Shown: positions 21,990 through 34,435 of the stretch, one piece after another | Layout: the number at the start of each line of letters is the position of its first letter | Numbering within the stretch: position 1 is the first letter of the stretch | Notes under the pieces: generated by a model | Told to the model about the DNA's origin: nothing | What the model saw: the letters and a program-made list of their open reading frames with translations, nothing else | Databases searched by the model: none | Made by a program: the position numbers and the translations under genes | NCBI RefSeq assembly: GCF_958450345.1 | Contig: NC_088783.1 | Location: forward strand, 87,131,895-87,195,894 | Direction of reading: 5' to 3' | Origin: Calliphora vicina | Taxonomy: Eukaryota > Arthropoda > Insecta > Diptera > Calliphoridae | Length of the DNA stretch: 64,000 bases

Positions 21990-23215
21990 TACATACATAC
22001 ATAAACGTAACTATACGTTTGTGTGTGAGGAAATAGTGTATCCAATCTGTTTTTAATTTTATCAATATGTTATTGACGTCAGTCCATACATAGAACATGT
22101 TCTTTTATCTAACAAAGATAAATCATTTTCATGCAATCTCGGAATAAATATTACAAAATCCTAACATTTTTCTATTAACTTGTTACAATGTTGCTTTTTC
22201 TATAAATTATAGTTACTAAAAGATGTTTAGTTTAATACTACACATTGTTAATATTTATAAACACATTTGATGCATATTGTGTTCAATGTAGATGGGACTG
22301 AGTTTGATCCCAGAGTAGGTACACCGAGTGACTGACTGATTGATTCATTATCGTCCAGTTCAAATGCATTATGAATTTATTAGGAAAATATTTTCAGAAA
22401 CTGGAATCGTGTGGTGTTAGTGCATGTAACACATTTCTAACATGAATTTATTTATCGAAAACCTTTGGTTATTTACCACCATATGAACTTTATGACAATG
22501 AAAAAGTTATAACAAAACAACATTTTAGCACATAAAAACTAAATCTTAATAAAAAAAAATCTATTTTATATTCCCAAAAATTGTAACGAGGTCGATTGCT
22601 AAATACGCTATTACGCAACCGCTGGGTCAATTTCTAAATAGGCTGGATCGGTTGCTAAATAGGCAATTTTTTTTTTTTTTTTGTTCAGAATTTGTTTTTA
22701 ACCGAAACCGCAGTTTATCATGGTTCTAAAACGAAAACCAACAATTATTCTTCGGTTATAAATATTGAATTGGCAGACAAACTAGTTACTTAAATATATT
22801 ATAAGATAAATTTGAAAGTTATGTAACAAGTAATAGTAACTAAGACACATATCAGTACAAGACAAAATATTCATAATTCAATGAGCTCAATTTCTCTCTT
22901 AGAGATTTTTTACTTTATCTTTAATCTTTAACAATCTCAGGCATTTACTTTTTAAAGATAATTTCTTTACAATGTTGGCTGCGACTACGCTGTAGTCGGT
23001 GCATTTTGAAAGTCTAATTTTCAATCATTCTTTCCAGCATTGCTACCAGTATCTCGCGAACCACGTGAATAATTTATTTTTTAATATATATTTGGAAACG
23101 TTTCAATGAAAAGTGTTACCAATTCATTCAAAAAGTTTATGACGTTTTTTAAAACAAAAATATAAGAAAGCATATGTCTGATACACGGCCCTATGCTCCT
23201 TATAGGAACAACCAG
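21990..23215. other. No gene; minor repeated GCTAAATA phrases
   Basis: Near 22585-22670 the phrase TTGCTAAATACGC / TTTCTAAATAGGC / TTGCTAAATAGGC recurs three times. Otherwise nothing was seen. GAGTTTGATCCCAG near 22304 is only a weak B-box lookalike. Confidence 0.4.
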
Positions 23216-23221
23216 GAATTA

Positions 23222-23530
23222 GTATATGGGACATTTCATGTCAACTGAACCAACTTTTGAAATCGCTGTCTTCCGATCGGGATGAAATTTGCACGAAGGT
23301 TAGTTCTAGTAACTCAGGCACAATTTTTCAACAAGATCGGTCGAGAATTCTCTGTGTTAGAGAGTGTCAAAATTTTACATTTTGGCCAAGCAGGTGTTTT
23401 TTCTTATCCATGTATCTTATTACCTCTTATTCTTAGAAAAATCTGTCCCAAATAGCTTAGATAGCCCTTTCTTCAATCTTCAATTTAAAAACATATTTAA
23501 TATTTTTTTCCAAAATTCAGTACTCATGAA
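23222..23530 (+). mobile_element. Foldback family end (GATGTCTTCCGATCGG type), one arm only
   Basis: Starts ATATGGGACATTTCATGTCA, then CTTCCGATCGGGATGAAATT, AACAAGATCGGTCGAGAATT and ATTTTGGCCAAGCAGGTGTT, all shared with the arms near 45330-45490 and 46350-46510. Truncated at about 23530 with no opposite arm. Confidence 0.55.
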
Positions 23531-23697
23531 AGAGCTGCACAAGCACATTCATTTGTCATCTTCAATGTTTCACATGTTTCACTTTACTCGTCAATTCTGT
23601 AACATTCTTTCGCTCACTGACATTGAAAAGTGAGTGAGTATTGTGTCCTACAAAAATAAAACGATCATTCGAATGTAGGTTTGTTATGTATGTATAT

Positions 23698-26117
23698 TAG
23701 AGTGACAATCAGTTGTATGGAAATAATTTTTTGTTAAAATTTTGAAGAGTGCCGGGTGGAATATTATGACATTAGGCCTAAAAGTTAAGTACTGAAAATT
23801 TGAGCCAAATCGGTCAACGATTTCTGGACGCGCATCGAGGTCAAAGTTCAGATTTATGCAAAATTTTACTATTTATATGGAAAAAATAGGTGAAACTCGT
23901 TAAATTTTGCATTGTTTTCTAGAAATGTATAGATTTATTTATATTAATGAATATTACATTAAAAAAATTTTTTTGGAAGTTAACCCTGCATCTCCTTTGG
24001 GTCAAAATGACCCAAAAACTGTATTATCGACAAAATTCGGAAAAAATGCAAATTTTTCAGACATTTTAAAAATTTTGCTATTAAATAAATACTTTTGTAA
24101 TTGAATACAAAAGAATCGAAATGTGTACGTAATTGTCGTTGTAATGAGATATAAATGACAAAATTTTGTTAAAAAATGTTAAAGTTATTACAAATTCGCC
24201 AGACCATTAACGTGTTTCAGGAAAATTAGGAAAAAAAATTAACATATTTCGAGAAAAATTAAAATAGAAGCTAATTTTTATTTAAAATATATCCGTATTT
24301 ACTTGTGTATGAGTTTTTGTCTTCGTTGGATACCGTTAACCTATTCGCAGGTATGGCCAAAAAAAAATATTTTTTTTAACGGCTGTTTCAAATCTCCATT
24401 TTCAAATTTTTAAAAATTTTGTTAAACAAATTTCAGAATTTTTTGATCATCACATTGGGATTTATTGAGATCAAAATAGGGAATAAAAATATGAAAAAAT
24501 TGTGTCAATACCTCTTACAGTTTTTCCGTACCTGCGATTGAAATTTTGCGTTTTTCAAGAAAAACAAATTTTTTGTCCATATTTAGGCGAATGAGTCCAA
24601 TTTCTTTACTGTTATAAATTTTAAGTAAAACCTGTTCATAATATTATAGTCCTTGTAATTTTAAATATGTTCTGAAAGTTTTACTGAAATCGGAAAACGA
24701 TAACCTTTGAATCGTGAAGGTCAAAGGTCAAATTTTTCAATATTTGGAATTTCTAATGAAAAGATAGCGAAATGTTACATATTTTTGGGCCGATTTTCAT
24801 GAAACTTGAGGAAAATATATATTGGGGTCTAGCATTTACAACAACAGTGCAAAAATGAATTTTAACCTTTAAGAGGACTTGGGGTCAAAATGGTTGTGTT
24901 TTTCTTGATTTTAAAAGTTGAGAATAATTTGGACCCCAAGTGCTGCTAAGGGTTAATTTCCATTTTTGTGCTGTTATTTTAAATTCTGTACTTTATGTTA
25001 TACTTTCCTTAAGTTTCATTAAAATCGGCCCAAAAATATATAACATTTCGCTATCTTTTCTTTAGAAATTCCAAATATTGAAAAATTTGACCTTTGACCT
25101 TCACGATTCAAAGGTTATCGTTTTCCGATTTCAGTAAAACTTTCAGAACATATTTAAAATTACAAGGACTATAATATTATGAATAGGTTTTACTTAAAAT
25201 TTATAACATTAAGGAAACTGGGCTCTTTCGCCTAAATATGGACAAAAAATTAGTTTTTCTTGAAAATCGCAAAATTTCAATCGCAGGTACGGAAAAACTC
25301 TAAGAGGTATTGACACAATTTTTTCATATTTTTATTCCCTATTTTGATCTCAATAAATCCCAATGTGATGATCAAAAAATTCTGAAATTTGTTTAACAAA
25401 ATTTTTAAAAATTTGAAAATGGAGATTTGAAACAGCCGTTAAAAAAAATATTTTTTTTTGGCCATACCTGCGAATAGGTTAACGGTATCCTACGAAGACA
25501 AAAACTCATACACAAGTAAATACGGATATATTTTAAATAAAAATTAGCTTTTATTTTAATTTTTCTCGAAATATGTTAATTTTTTACCTAAATTTTTTGT
25601 TCAAGTGGCCTGAAACACGTTAATGGTCTGGCGAATTTGTAATAACTTTAACTTTTTTTAACCAAATTTTGTCATTTATATCTCATTACAACGATAATTA
25701 CGTACACATTTCGATTCTTTTGCATTCAATTGCAAAAGTATTTATTTAATAGCTAAATTTTTAAAATATCTGAAAAATTTACATTTTTTCCGAATTTTGG
25801 CGATAATACAGTTTTTGGGTCATTTTGACCCAAAGGAGATGCAGGGTTAACTTCCAAAAAATTTTTTTAATGTAATATTCATTAATATAAATAAATCTAT
25901 ACATTTCTAGAAAACAATGCAGAAATTTTACGAGTTTCACCTATTTATTCCATATAAATAGTATAATTTTGCATATATCTGAACTTTGAACTCGATGCGC
26001 GTCCAGAAATCGTTGCCCGATTTGGCTCAAATTTTCAGCACTTAACATTTAGGCCTAGTGTCACAATATTCCACCCGGCACTCTTTGAAATCTAAAAAAA
26101 AATCGGCTGTCACTCTA
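23698..26117. mobile_element. 2.4-kb foldback element with about 1.2-kb inverted arms
   Basis: TAGAGTGACAATC begins the left end and the right end closes in CACTCTA. The flanks are an exact 8-bp direct repeat, ATGTATAT (23690-23697 and 26118-26125). The arms are inverted copies almost to the centre near 24.9 kb, where GACTTGGGGTC faces GGACCCCAAG. Signature arm phrases include GATTTCTGGACGCGCATCGA and GAGTGCCGGGTGGAATATT. The 8-bp duplication and TAG terminus fit a hAT-mobilised non-autonomous foldback. It encodes nothing convincing. Family members: 37060-39208 and 48460-48904. Confidence 0.85.
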
Positions 26118-26129
26118 ATGTATATGATC

Positions 26130-27350
26130 GTATGCTGCCGCGTATATATTTTTGTTTCAAGAATTATTAGAGTTATTCAAATTGTTTTTGTTTTCATGAA
26201 GGAATTTTTGTGTGCTATTGAATCAATGTGAATTTATTTATGGTATGGTGATGTAGAATGAAATAAAGAAAGAGTATTGCTACAGTTTGTAAGTAAATTT
26301 CATAAAAAAATAATGAAAAAGGGAAATACATAATTGTTATTGTTAAAATAATAATTGTAATGGAAAGTATGTAATTAGTAAAATAATACTATTTCAAAAA
26401 TACATTAGTGGTATTATATCTAACAAAACACACAAAAAATACAAAGTACTGATATTCTTAATTAAATTAGCAATATTATTTCAATCACTTTTTTTAGAAA
26501 ACATATATCTTATTCACTTTTTTACTATACTGCTACATCAACAGAACATTTGTCAGCTGCCATGAGCAACCTATCGTGGGTTTTTCGCTGTTTTTTGGAA
26601 TGACAGTTTAGTATTTCTGAATTTAAGGAATAAGATTTATAAAATCTTATTCCTTAAATTCAGAAATTCTATTTATATATTGTTATATCATAAAATAATT
26701 AAGTTAATGTTGAAAATATACAAATTGTATCACAAAACTATTTTTCTTTCGTATTTTTAGTAGAAATTTTGTTGATCATATATATGTATAAGTTGTAAAA
26801 GTCAGGTAAAAAATATATATTTTGCCAATTGATAACTAACATTATGTAAATGGGAAAACACCCAAAAAATTGCAACAATATTCATTTTGGTTTAGTTATT
26901 GTCACATTTTTATTTTGGATCACAATTATCAGATCATCAAAATATTTTTCCTTTTTCAAATTCCAGTTAATATCTTGAGTATTTTGGTAATTTCATTATT
27001 TTGTGGTAAAAGAATACCTTATAGTTAGTGAATGTTCTACTTAACAAATATTGTCTAAACATTTGGTTAGCATCGGAAATTAGAAATAATAAAAAATTAA
27101 CTCTTTTTTCCGCAATACAATTTTATTTTTTTAAATTTTAATCAATTATTTCATGCATAAATCTCTAATTTTCAAAACACTGTGTGTTTTTATAACTAAC
27201 AAGATAAATAATTGATTTAATTCACTACAAGCAATTATCCAAATGAAATGGTCATTATACAACATACTGAGCTAATGAGCTAAAAGAGCGACCTAGTTCA
27301 TTTCAGTGAGCTGAGCTGAAAAGAGCGGTCACTTCACTGAGCTAATAAAC
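26130..27350. other. No gene; one short inverted duplication
   Basis: AATTTAAGGAATAAGATTTT at 26619 is followed at once by its inverse, ending near 26668, making a hairpin of about 25 bp per arm (26617-26669). The rest is AT-rich and unassigned. Confidence 0.45.
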
Positions 27351-27354
27351 CCAA

Positions 27355-27805
27355 CTCTAGTGGGATGCGAGTGGGATATCTATCAAAATAAATATTTTGT
27401 AACTCAAGACATACAATTTTTGACTTTTTTTGCAAAAACAAAAACTTTGTTGACTTTTTTTTCAAAATGGACCCTTTTTTTAATTTTATTTCTTAACTCA
27501 AAATAAATCTTGGGTCTATTCCTTTAAGAACTATTTGGTCGCTTAGCAAAAAAAAATTAAAAAAGTGCCCATTTTGAGAAAAAAGTTCGAATTTGCAAAA
27601 AAAAAAGTCAAAATTGTATGTCTTGAGTTACAAAATATTTATTTTGATAGATATCCCACTCACATCCCACTAAGCGACAAAATAGGTCTTAAAGGAAAAA
27701 TTATGTCTGAGTGACTATCCAATAGAACTAACCTTGGTGCAAATTTCATCCCGATCGGAAGACATCAATTTCAAAAGTTGGTTCAATTGACATGAAATGC
27801 CCCAT
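27355..27805. mobile_element. Foldback family copy with inner 80-90-bp inverted arms
   Basis: AGTGGGATGCGAGTGGGATA at 27359 is inverted near 27655. TAACTCAAGACATACAATTT at 27401 is inverted at 27613. The right flank continues through CTTGGTGCAAATTTCATCCC to GACATGAAATGCCCCATATA. The corresponding left outer arm is missing. Confidence 0.6.
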
Positions 27806-27845
27806 ATATGTCTGATACAAAAACAAAATACATTGACATACATAC

Positions 27846-28369
27846 TAGGGTATTCGAATTATTCGATTTTTCTCTTGTTCGAATTTATTACCATGTTAGA
27901 CAAAGATGTCCAACGATATTTATCATCATGTATAAGACGAACTCCTTGCTTTTCTTGCAACAAAACGTTAGTTTGCAATATTTGTGTTTATCATTCGATT
28001 TATTAAATATTTTACAACACTTACGTACGCGGTTAATAACATCACTTACATACATTTATTTTAAGATCATGGCCTTCATCTATTTCAATGTAATCATTAT
28101 AAATGTCATCCTCAATATCACTTTCGATGACCGTTTCAAAATCACATTCTCCATTATTACTTATTTAAATTTGGAATTATGAAACATATTTAGCAATTTA
28201 ATAAATTTAAATATATATGAACATTTTTTCGTTTTATTCGATTATTCTACATAAAATTGTTCGAATTATTCGTTATTCGAAAATGGCTATTTTTAAATTG
28301 TTCGAATAATAATTATTCGTAAGAAATTATTCGATTAATCGAACGATCATTAGTCGAATGAATACCCTA
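27846..28369 (-). mobile_element. hAT deletion derivative with exact 8-bp TSD
   Basis: The ends are TAGGGTATTCGAATTATTCG and, at the right, TCGAATGAATACCCTA. Flanking 8-bp direct repeats ATACATAC (27838-27845 and 28370-28377) are identical. Subterminal TTCGAATTATTCG motifs crowd both ends. It keeps about 280 bp of transposase-like coding sequence on the minus strand. At 524 bp it cannot be autonomous. Confidence 0.85.
27889..28170 (-). pseudogene. hAT transposase internal remnant, frameshifted
   Basis: The minus strand reads VSDVINRVRKCCKIFNKSND, then after a frame shift DDKYRWTSLSNMV. hAT transposases carry a conserved I-x-x-V-R-K-x-x-K-x-F-x-K-S segment followed by an L-D-x-K-T-R-W-N-S-x-x-x-M-L segment. 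Both are recognisable here in the right order. An acidic stretch (GECDFETVIESDIEDDIYND) precedes, then a stop. Catalytic residues outside this part are absent. Confidence 0.65.
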
Positions 28370-28379
28370 ATACATACAT

Positions 28380-31300
28380 ATATTTTGTTGTTGAAGGAGT
28401 TAGGTTTTTGACAACAGACTTACATAGGATTTTGACAATTAGATCTCGTCTCTATGTTACCCTATGTTTTATGGTATAGCTTGACGACTAAACATTAAAC
28501 TGAGTTATGATTGTCAGAAAATATTAAACTAATATATCGAGGTACTACATATATGCAAAACCCTCTACCTTAAAAAACACAACTTTTCATTAGAGCGAAG
28601 AAACAGTGTTTTTCGGTTATTACTTGAGTTATAAAAATTCGGCATTCTACAATATTTTTTTAATGCAACTACTGAATCTTACATATAATTGGCTTTTAAA
28701 ATTTTGCATTATTGGGAACTTTATGATAGATAGAGGGTTTTTCTTCTCAAAATATTCAATGTGTATGCATGAAATGATAAGATGATGAAATTATGATTTT
28801 ATGAGATGGATGGATTTTGCATTTTAATAAAATTAAATTATTTTTATTTCATGTCAGTTTTTAACGTGATTTATTTAAGATAACAACTAATAGTACAATA
28901 TAAGAAAAAAATTAACAATAAACAATATTAAACAAAAAGTTATAGAAACAATTATTTTTTTGTTTTTTTAAGTCTTTTTTGAGTTTGATTGATGTAAATT
29001 ATCGATGACATATTAAAAGTAGACTCTTTTTAAGCAAACTCCAACTTTAACCATTTATTTTTATGCCATGTGATTTTCATGAAAATCAAAGATAGGGGGT
29101 TTTGAATATAGGCCCTCGATATGTTGTTTATCATAAAATTTTATGAAAGGTTTTAATTTTTTAATAACGAAACTGCGGTTTTGAATTTATTAGGTTTTTT
29201 GGATACACTTATCTTGTTGATGTCAGACTACCAAAAATAGGGCACGACATTCTCAAACTTTCGAGGTATGACAACATTGAATGCGAAGCAGTTTAAAAGC
29301 AAAGGAAGATCATTGTAGAAATAGAACAATCGAGTGACTTCGCTAGATAGCGCTGGAAATGTCTAGAAGATGCCGCTTGTATTTAAATGGTCGGAGTTGA
29401 TTTATTGAACAAGTTGGAACGTTTTGAATATAGGCTCTCAAAATTTTAATTTTTTTAATTTGCTTCAAAATAAACACTATTTTAAAAATGTTTACATAAG
29501 ATTACGATAGGGGTATGTATTTCCAATACAAATTTTACTGAGTCGGCAAATAATATTTAATAAACTAATTCACTTATTGGATTTAACATGCTCCACATAT
29601 TTGCTTACTTTTCTCATTCATACAAAAATGTCACTAAATACACGCGGTGTGTTTATGAATGTATATTAATAAACAATATATGTAAGTAAATATTTACATA
29701 CCATGTGATATACTGTGTCAAAGTGTTGACCAACATAAACTCGTAAATAATTCAAAAGAAATCACACTAAATAAAAACTGCCTTTTATTGACAATGAAAA
29801 TATCCTTTGAAATGTGTTTTCCTATGGATCGTTAGCTTTTTTTTCATTTAGTTTTGTTTTTGTCGATGTTGTTTCTTTTATATAGTATATTGCTTCGTGA
29901 AAAATAAACCCAACCAGACGAAAATACAGTTGTAGCAATAAAATGTTAAAAACATTAATCAAAGGTTACGCATTTTGAAATCGCAATGAATCCCAACTGA
30001 ATACAATACACCACGTGCTCGTTCTCGTGTGCGATGAGAGCATTTGGCCGTAAGAGAATACGATGAAAAAGGTCAAACGTAAAAATGTTAATGAAATGAA
30101 ACAACAAAACAACTGGAAACGGAATAATAAGAAATTGAAACAAGCAAAGAGAAGTTCTCACAAATCAGCACAAAAAGAGATAAATAAAGGCCGTGAGTAT
30201 GAAAAGCTTTTATTTTGTTTGGTTTTTCTTTTGAGTGTAAAATTATGTTTGTTTGGTAGTTGAAAAGCCGTTTCATTGAGCAGTTAACTCGTATGAAGCC
30301 GAATGATGCACAACTCTATTTTACTTTGAACTTTCCACTAAGGGAAGACGATATGAAAAGAGTTCGTTAACATTGTTTCCCGTTATGTGGAAGGTTTGTA
30401 GTAAACGAAGCCATACGAATGAATGAATGTTGCCGTAATGCCGCACACGATGCTCTGCGAAGATGCTCAGTCAACAGAGCTTATAATCCTTTAGAAGGAT
30501 TTTAAATTAGTTGCGAATTGAATCTTGTTGTTACCGGTACCGGATGCGGATGAACCATATGTTCTGTCATGCAACAATGGGCTAAGTTTATACGATTTTC
30601 ACCACAATATCCGCTACAGCCGTCGTCTTTCCGTTTCTAGCCAACCATCGTCATATATCGTATCAATAGTAGAACATTTCGAAAAAATCAAGTGCAATTA
30701 TTGAGTCTTTATCGTTGTTGCCATTTGTTTTGTGCTCGTAACTAACTAACTAACAATCTGTTGTCAAATGCAGATGGTGCTAAAAGTGTTTTTAACGGTC
30801 GTAACCTGTGTTCAAGTGAGCCATCAATATCGTCGGTAACTCGGAGTAATGTTTCAACGTTTATTGAAATATTATTTGAATATTTTGAACAAATTTTAAG
30901 CTTTTTTCTTTTCGTTATCGGGTAGAAATAATAAAAACAAAATAAAAACCATTTTGGCCATTAAATTTCCATGTGTGAGCAAGTGAGTGAGTGAGTGTGT
31001 CAGTGTGTCCTTTTTAATACATACAAGTACAATGTACATTCATTGTGGCTATGTGTAAATGTTGTATCTGACGGTCTTTGGTTGACCACCTCGTTTGTGT
31101 TGTACTGTCGTGGGTGTTTTTTTCTGATTTTCATTTCATTATCGTATTTCTATTCTCAGCTCTAGTCTACTTTATCTCGGTCGGAAAAATTTAAATGAGC
31201 GCGTTCACAACAAAGTGTATGCAAATGTGATTGTGTATAATGGCCATATGTGTGTTGTGTTCATGTAAATATCAGAGTCAGACTACATATGGGCAGAGGT

Positions 31301-32655
31301 AGACGAGTGTTCGTGTGTATGAGTTTTATCTTTTTTTAAAAACATTTTAAAACATCCAGTTATAATTACTGCCAGCCACTCACACAAGCAAGCGTAATAT
31401 TAAAATACAATAGATTAAAGTGATACGCGTTTACAACCAACCAGCCAGCCAGCCAACCAATTCAGTCAGTTACTCAGACAGTCAGTCAGTGAGTCAGACA
31501 TTGTATACCATTGTTGTGCCATGTTTTTTGCGTGTAATAAAATCTGTCGGTTTTATGATTTCTGACATTGTTGTAAGCCGCATCATTATCACTGTTCAAC
31601 TGGTTACACAGGCTTCCAGACCATCCACTGTATGTAATTGGACACATAAATCCCATGATAATTTCATATTTTTGTTGTCGTCCACTAACCATATTCGGCC
31701 GGAGCATATTGCATTGACGCACTCCTTTTTTTACTTATTCAAAAAAGGTAAATTAAGAGATTTTATAATTATCATAATGATTATTTTGTAATTTTTGTAC
31801 CCAGTGGACATTAATCTTATTACGTTTTCTAAATATCTGTGTGAATTTTTTCTAATATTTTTTTAATTTTTATGAATTCTTCAGACTTTGGTTTCTGTTG
31901 GAAATTAGCATAAAGATTTTTTTTAATTAAATAATAATAATAATAATGTTCTTGGCCTTTTTTCAACTACTTATACAGTGGCTGTCATTTTTGAACTCAT
32001 AGTATTCTAACAGCCATATACTAACAGCCATATACTAATAAAATATATGTAATTCTGCATTTATAGTGCTAGATCTTGCACTTTTTAAAGATACCTCTTT
32101 TTTAGCACTTTTAAATTTGCAAAAATATATTACTGTATAAAAAATGGTATATATTTGGACAGATGTAAACGCACCCATAGATGTTGGTGTAAACAACCGA
32201 ATTAAATAGATTTCTAAGTTTGTTTTGAAACAGCTTAGTCTGTCATGGTCGAATGTGTTTAGGCAAATTAATAGAATGTTAAAATGATAATAACAATAAT
32301 GAAAATGAAGATTTTGATACATAATTTTAATAATTGCATTTACAATTGAACTTAGACTTGTGTTAACTATGTTATAAAATATGTAATAGCACCAAAGTTA
32401 TTTTAATTAAGTTAATGATTTTAACCAAGAACCATAATTAATACATTTTTTTGGATAAATTTTAAATAATTTTTAATAATCTCGCAATTTGTGAGCAACT
32501 TTAGCGACAATAGAGAAATCTCTATTGTAAAATAGCAAAGTTAAAACGATAAAAATGACAAAAGTAATGCAAAATTTGTTTTGGACACTGGCATGTCTCA
32601 AACCATTGAAATCTGTGTTCTTGTGTCTTACAAACGTACAAAAATGTACCAAACA
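28380..32655. other. Longest tract without recognised transposons, possible host non-coding DNA
   Basis: No inverted ends or transposase relics were identified here. From about 29900 to 31800 base composition is less AT-rich and includes GC-bearing words such as CCGCTACAGCCGTCGTCTTTCC. CAGC/CAGT-rich microsatellites lie at 31440-31500, GAGT repeats at 30975-30995 and AAT repeats near 31930. Around 29280-29400 words such as GATCATTGTAGAAATAGAAC recall 61800-61850. This may be an intron or flank of a host gene; no exon is proven. Confidence 0.4.
30774..30815 (+). other. Speculative first coding exon (14 codons, signal-peptide-like)
   Basis: ATG follows an acceptor-like AAATGCAG with CTAACTAACTAAC upstream. 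It opens 14 hydrophobic codons reading MVLKVFLTVVTCVQ and meets a donor-like GTGAGC at 30816, in phase 0. Many insect secreted-protein genes have such a short first coding exon. The pyrimidine tract is weak and nothing downstream was identified, so this could be chance. Confidence 0.15.
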
Positions 32656-33609
32656 TCTATACACTTTGGCACTACAAACAAAGTCCCCAAACCGAAAATT
32701 AATTAAAGCCCCAAAATTGGGGGCTTAATTCATAATAAATTAAAACCCTAAAGTTTTAAATGAAATAAATCCCCAACAAAGGAACTAAAATCCCAAACTA
32801 ACATGAACTATTTCCCCAATTGTTTTTCATAAAAAAACTTGTAATGAAATCCCCATTTTTCCTTATTGGCATTTTAATATTTTTTTTGCTCTTGATAGAT
32901 CTCATAATTATAAGCACAAATTTTTGCCCGCTATCTCTTAGTTTAAGAGTTATAAGCATTTAAAGTCAGCATATATAATAGTAAATTTCTCATCTATTTG
33001 GAAAATATTGAATTTTGAATAGCCGGTGTTCTATAAACCCCAGAGTTTAAAGTTCCTTCGCAAGGCCGAAGGCCGTCATACAGAAAATATGAACATTGAC
33101 AGAAAAAATATTATCAAGATCTCGGATCTTGATTTGTTCAAAATGAATTTGATTTAAAATTTTAACTTACTGTAAGCTTTTAAAGGTGGCATGAAATAAC
33201 CCCCCAAAGATTAGTACAGAGAGCAACAACAACGATTTTTGGGATGTTATTTCATTTTTTGGGGTATTATTTCATTTTTTATTATTATTTCATATGAAAT
33301 AATACCCCAAAAAATCAATATGAAATAAGTCCTCAATATACATTTTGGGGAATAATTTCATTTTTTAATTTATAAAGAAAACGAAAAATCTGTAAATTAT
33401 GTCCCGATATATCAACAACTTGTATTTACCATTCACAAAAAAAAATTATGATATCAGTTGAAGTGATAATTTCGCAGAGTTAAAATCGTGATAATTTCGC
33501 AGTGCAAAAATAGTTGTAAAGAATAAAAATTAATTTTGAAATTCAAACTGGGTTCAGAATAACTTTTTTTAGTTCAGAATGTCAAAAAGTTGGTATACAA
33601 TAGTACAAG

Positions 33610-33790
33610 TAAATACAGGAATAGAAGTTGCCAGACAAGAGTAAGGAATTATGTTGAACACAACCACAAGAACGAAGAAGAATTGTAATAGGAGTTAAAG
33701 GCTCTTAATATAATTAAGGTCGAAAGCGAAGATCTTGCAGGAATATTATGAGGCGACACCTCTACAATGAGCTTAATAAGATCTTCTTTA
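33610..33790 (+). pseudogene. FLYWCH-like zinc-finger remnant of a MULE protein
   Basis: The plus frame reads YNSTSKYRNRSCQTRVRNYV, then EHNHKNEEEL, two stops, then ELKALNIIKVESEDLAGIL. C-x-(T)-R followed by H-N-H and an acidic helix is the usual end of a FLYWCH domain and its following linker in insect MULE transposases. The FLYW part is not visible. It supports the Mutator assignment from the 9-bp TSD but is weak on its own. Confidence 0.4.
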
Positions 33791-34194
33791 CATAAAATTT
33801 GTGAAACTTAAGTTGTTTGTTAGGGAGTTGAAAAATATTTTTTTTCTAAATTTCTAATGGTGTTTTAAAATACTTTCCGAGAAAGCAAATATTTTCTCAT
33901 ATTTAAATAAATAAAAAGATTTTAATCTTTTAACTTACAACAAGTTTAGTTGAAATATTGTTTTGTAAATTACTATCATGTTTTGTTATCAAGCGCCGCA
34001 GGCGAAAAATCGCGCGATTTTTTTATTTTTACACAACATTACACTAATTCAAAATATATTTACAAATCAATATTTTAACAAATCTCATTATATCCAAATA
34101 TATTTCGTATTCAAATAGATATAGTTTTTATTTCATCAATAAGTCTTAAAAGAGATTTCAACACAAAATAAGAAAGCTACAAGAACATTTGTTG

Positions 34195-34435
34195 GATTCA
34201 AACGGTCTGCTATTAAGTTATATTTTCATAATGTCCTAATATATTATGATAGTTTAAACAAATTGTTGTTATACTTCAAACAAAAAGTGTTATTTTATGA
34301 TAAAACAATAAAAATAGTTATAAAAGTCTTATTAGATTGAAACTTTTTTGTTTGAAAAACAACAAAAATGTGTTTAAACTATCGAACATTATGAAAATAT
34401 GACCTTATAGCAGACCGTTTGAAACCCCCAATTGT
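34195..34435. mobile_element. Small MITE with TCAAACGGTCTGCTATTAAG ends
   Basis: TTCAAACGGTCTGCTATTAA at 34197 and its inverse near 34410-34432 (TTATAGCAGACCGTTTGAAA), with further paired ATTTTCATAATGT and TAGTTTAAAC, bound about 240 bp. Single ends of the same family lie at 2038-2090 and 45497-45560. It is non-coding and is the innermost layer of the nest. Confidence 0.65.

Noticed and set aside
22290..22330. SINE/tRNA B box (GAGTTTGATCCCAG)
   Set aside because: Only a weak match, no A box at the expected distance and no repeat copy in the window.
27808..28182. 124-codon plus-strand frame
   Set aside because: Lies over the hAT remnant, whose recognisable protein motifs are on the minus strand.
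31420..31791. 123-codon frame starting at 31420
   Set aside because: The N-terminal part is CAGC/CAGT microsatellite translation and the rest has no domain or coding bias that I can see.
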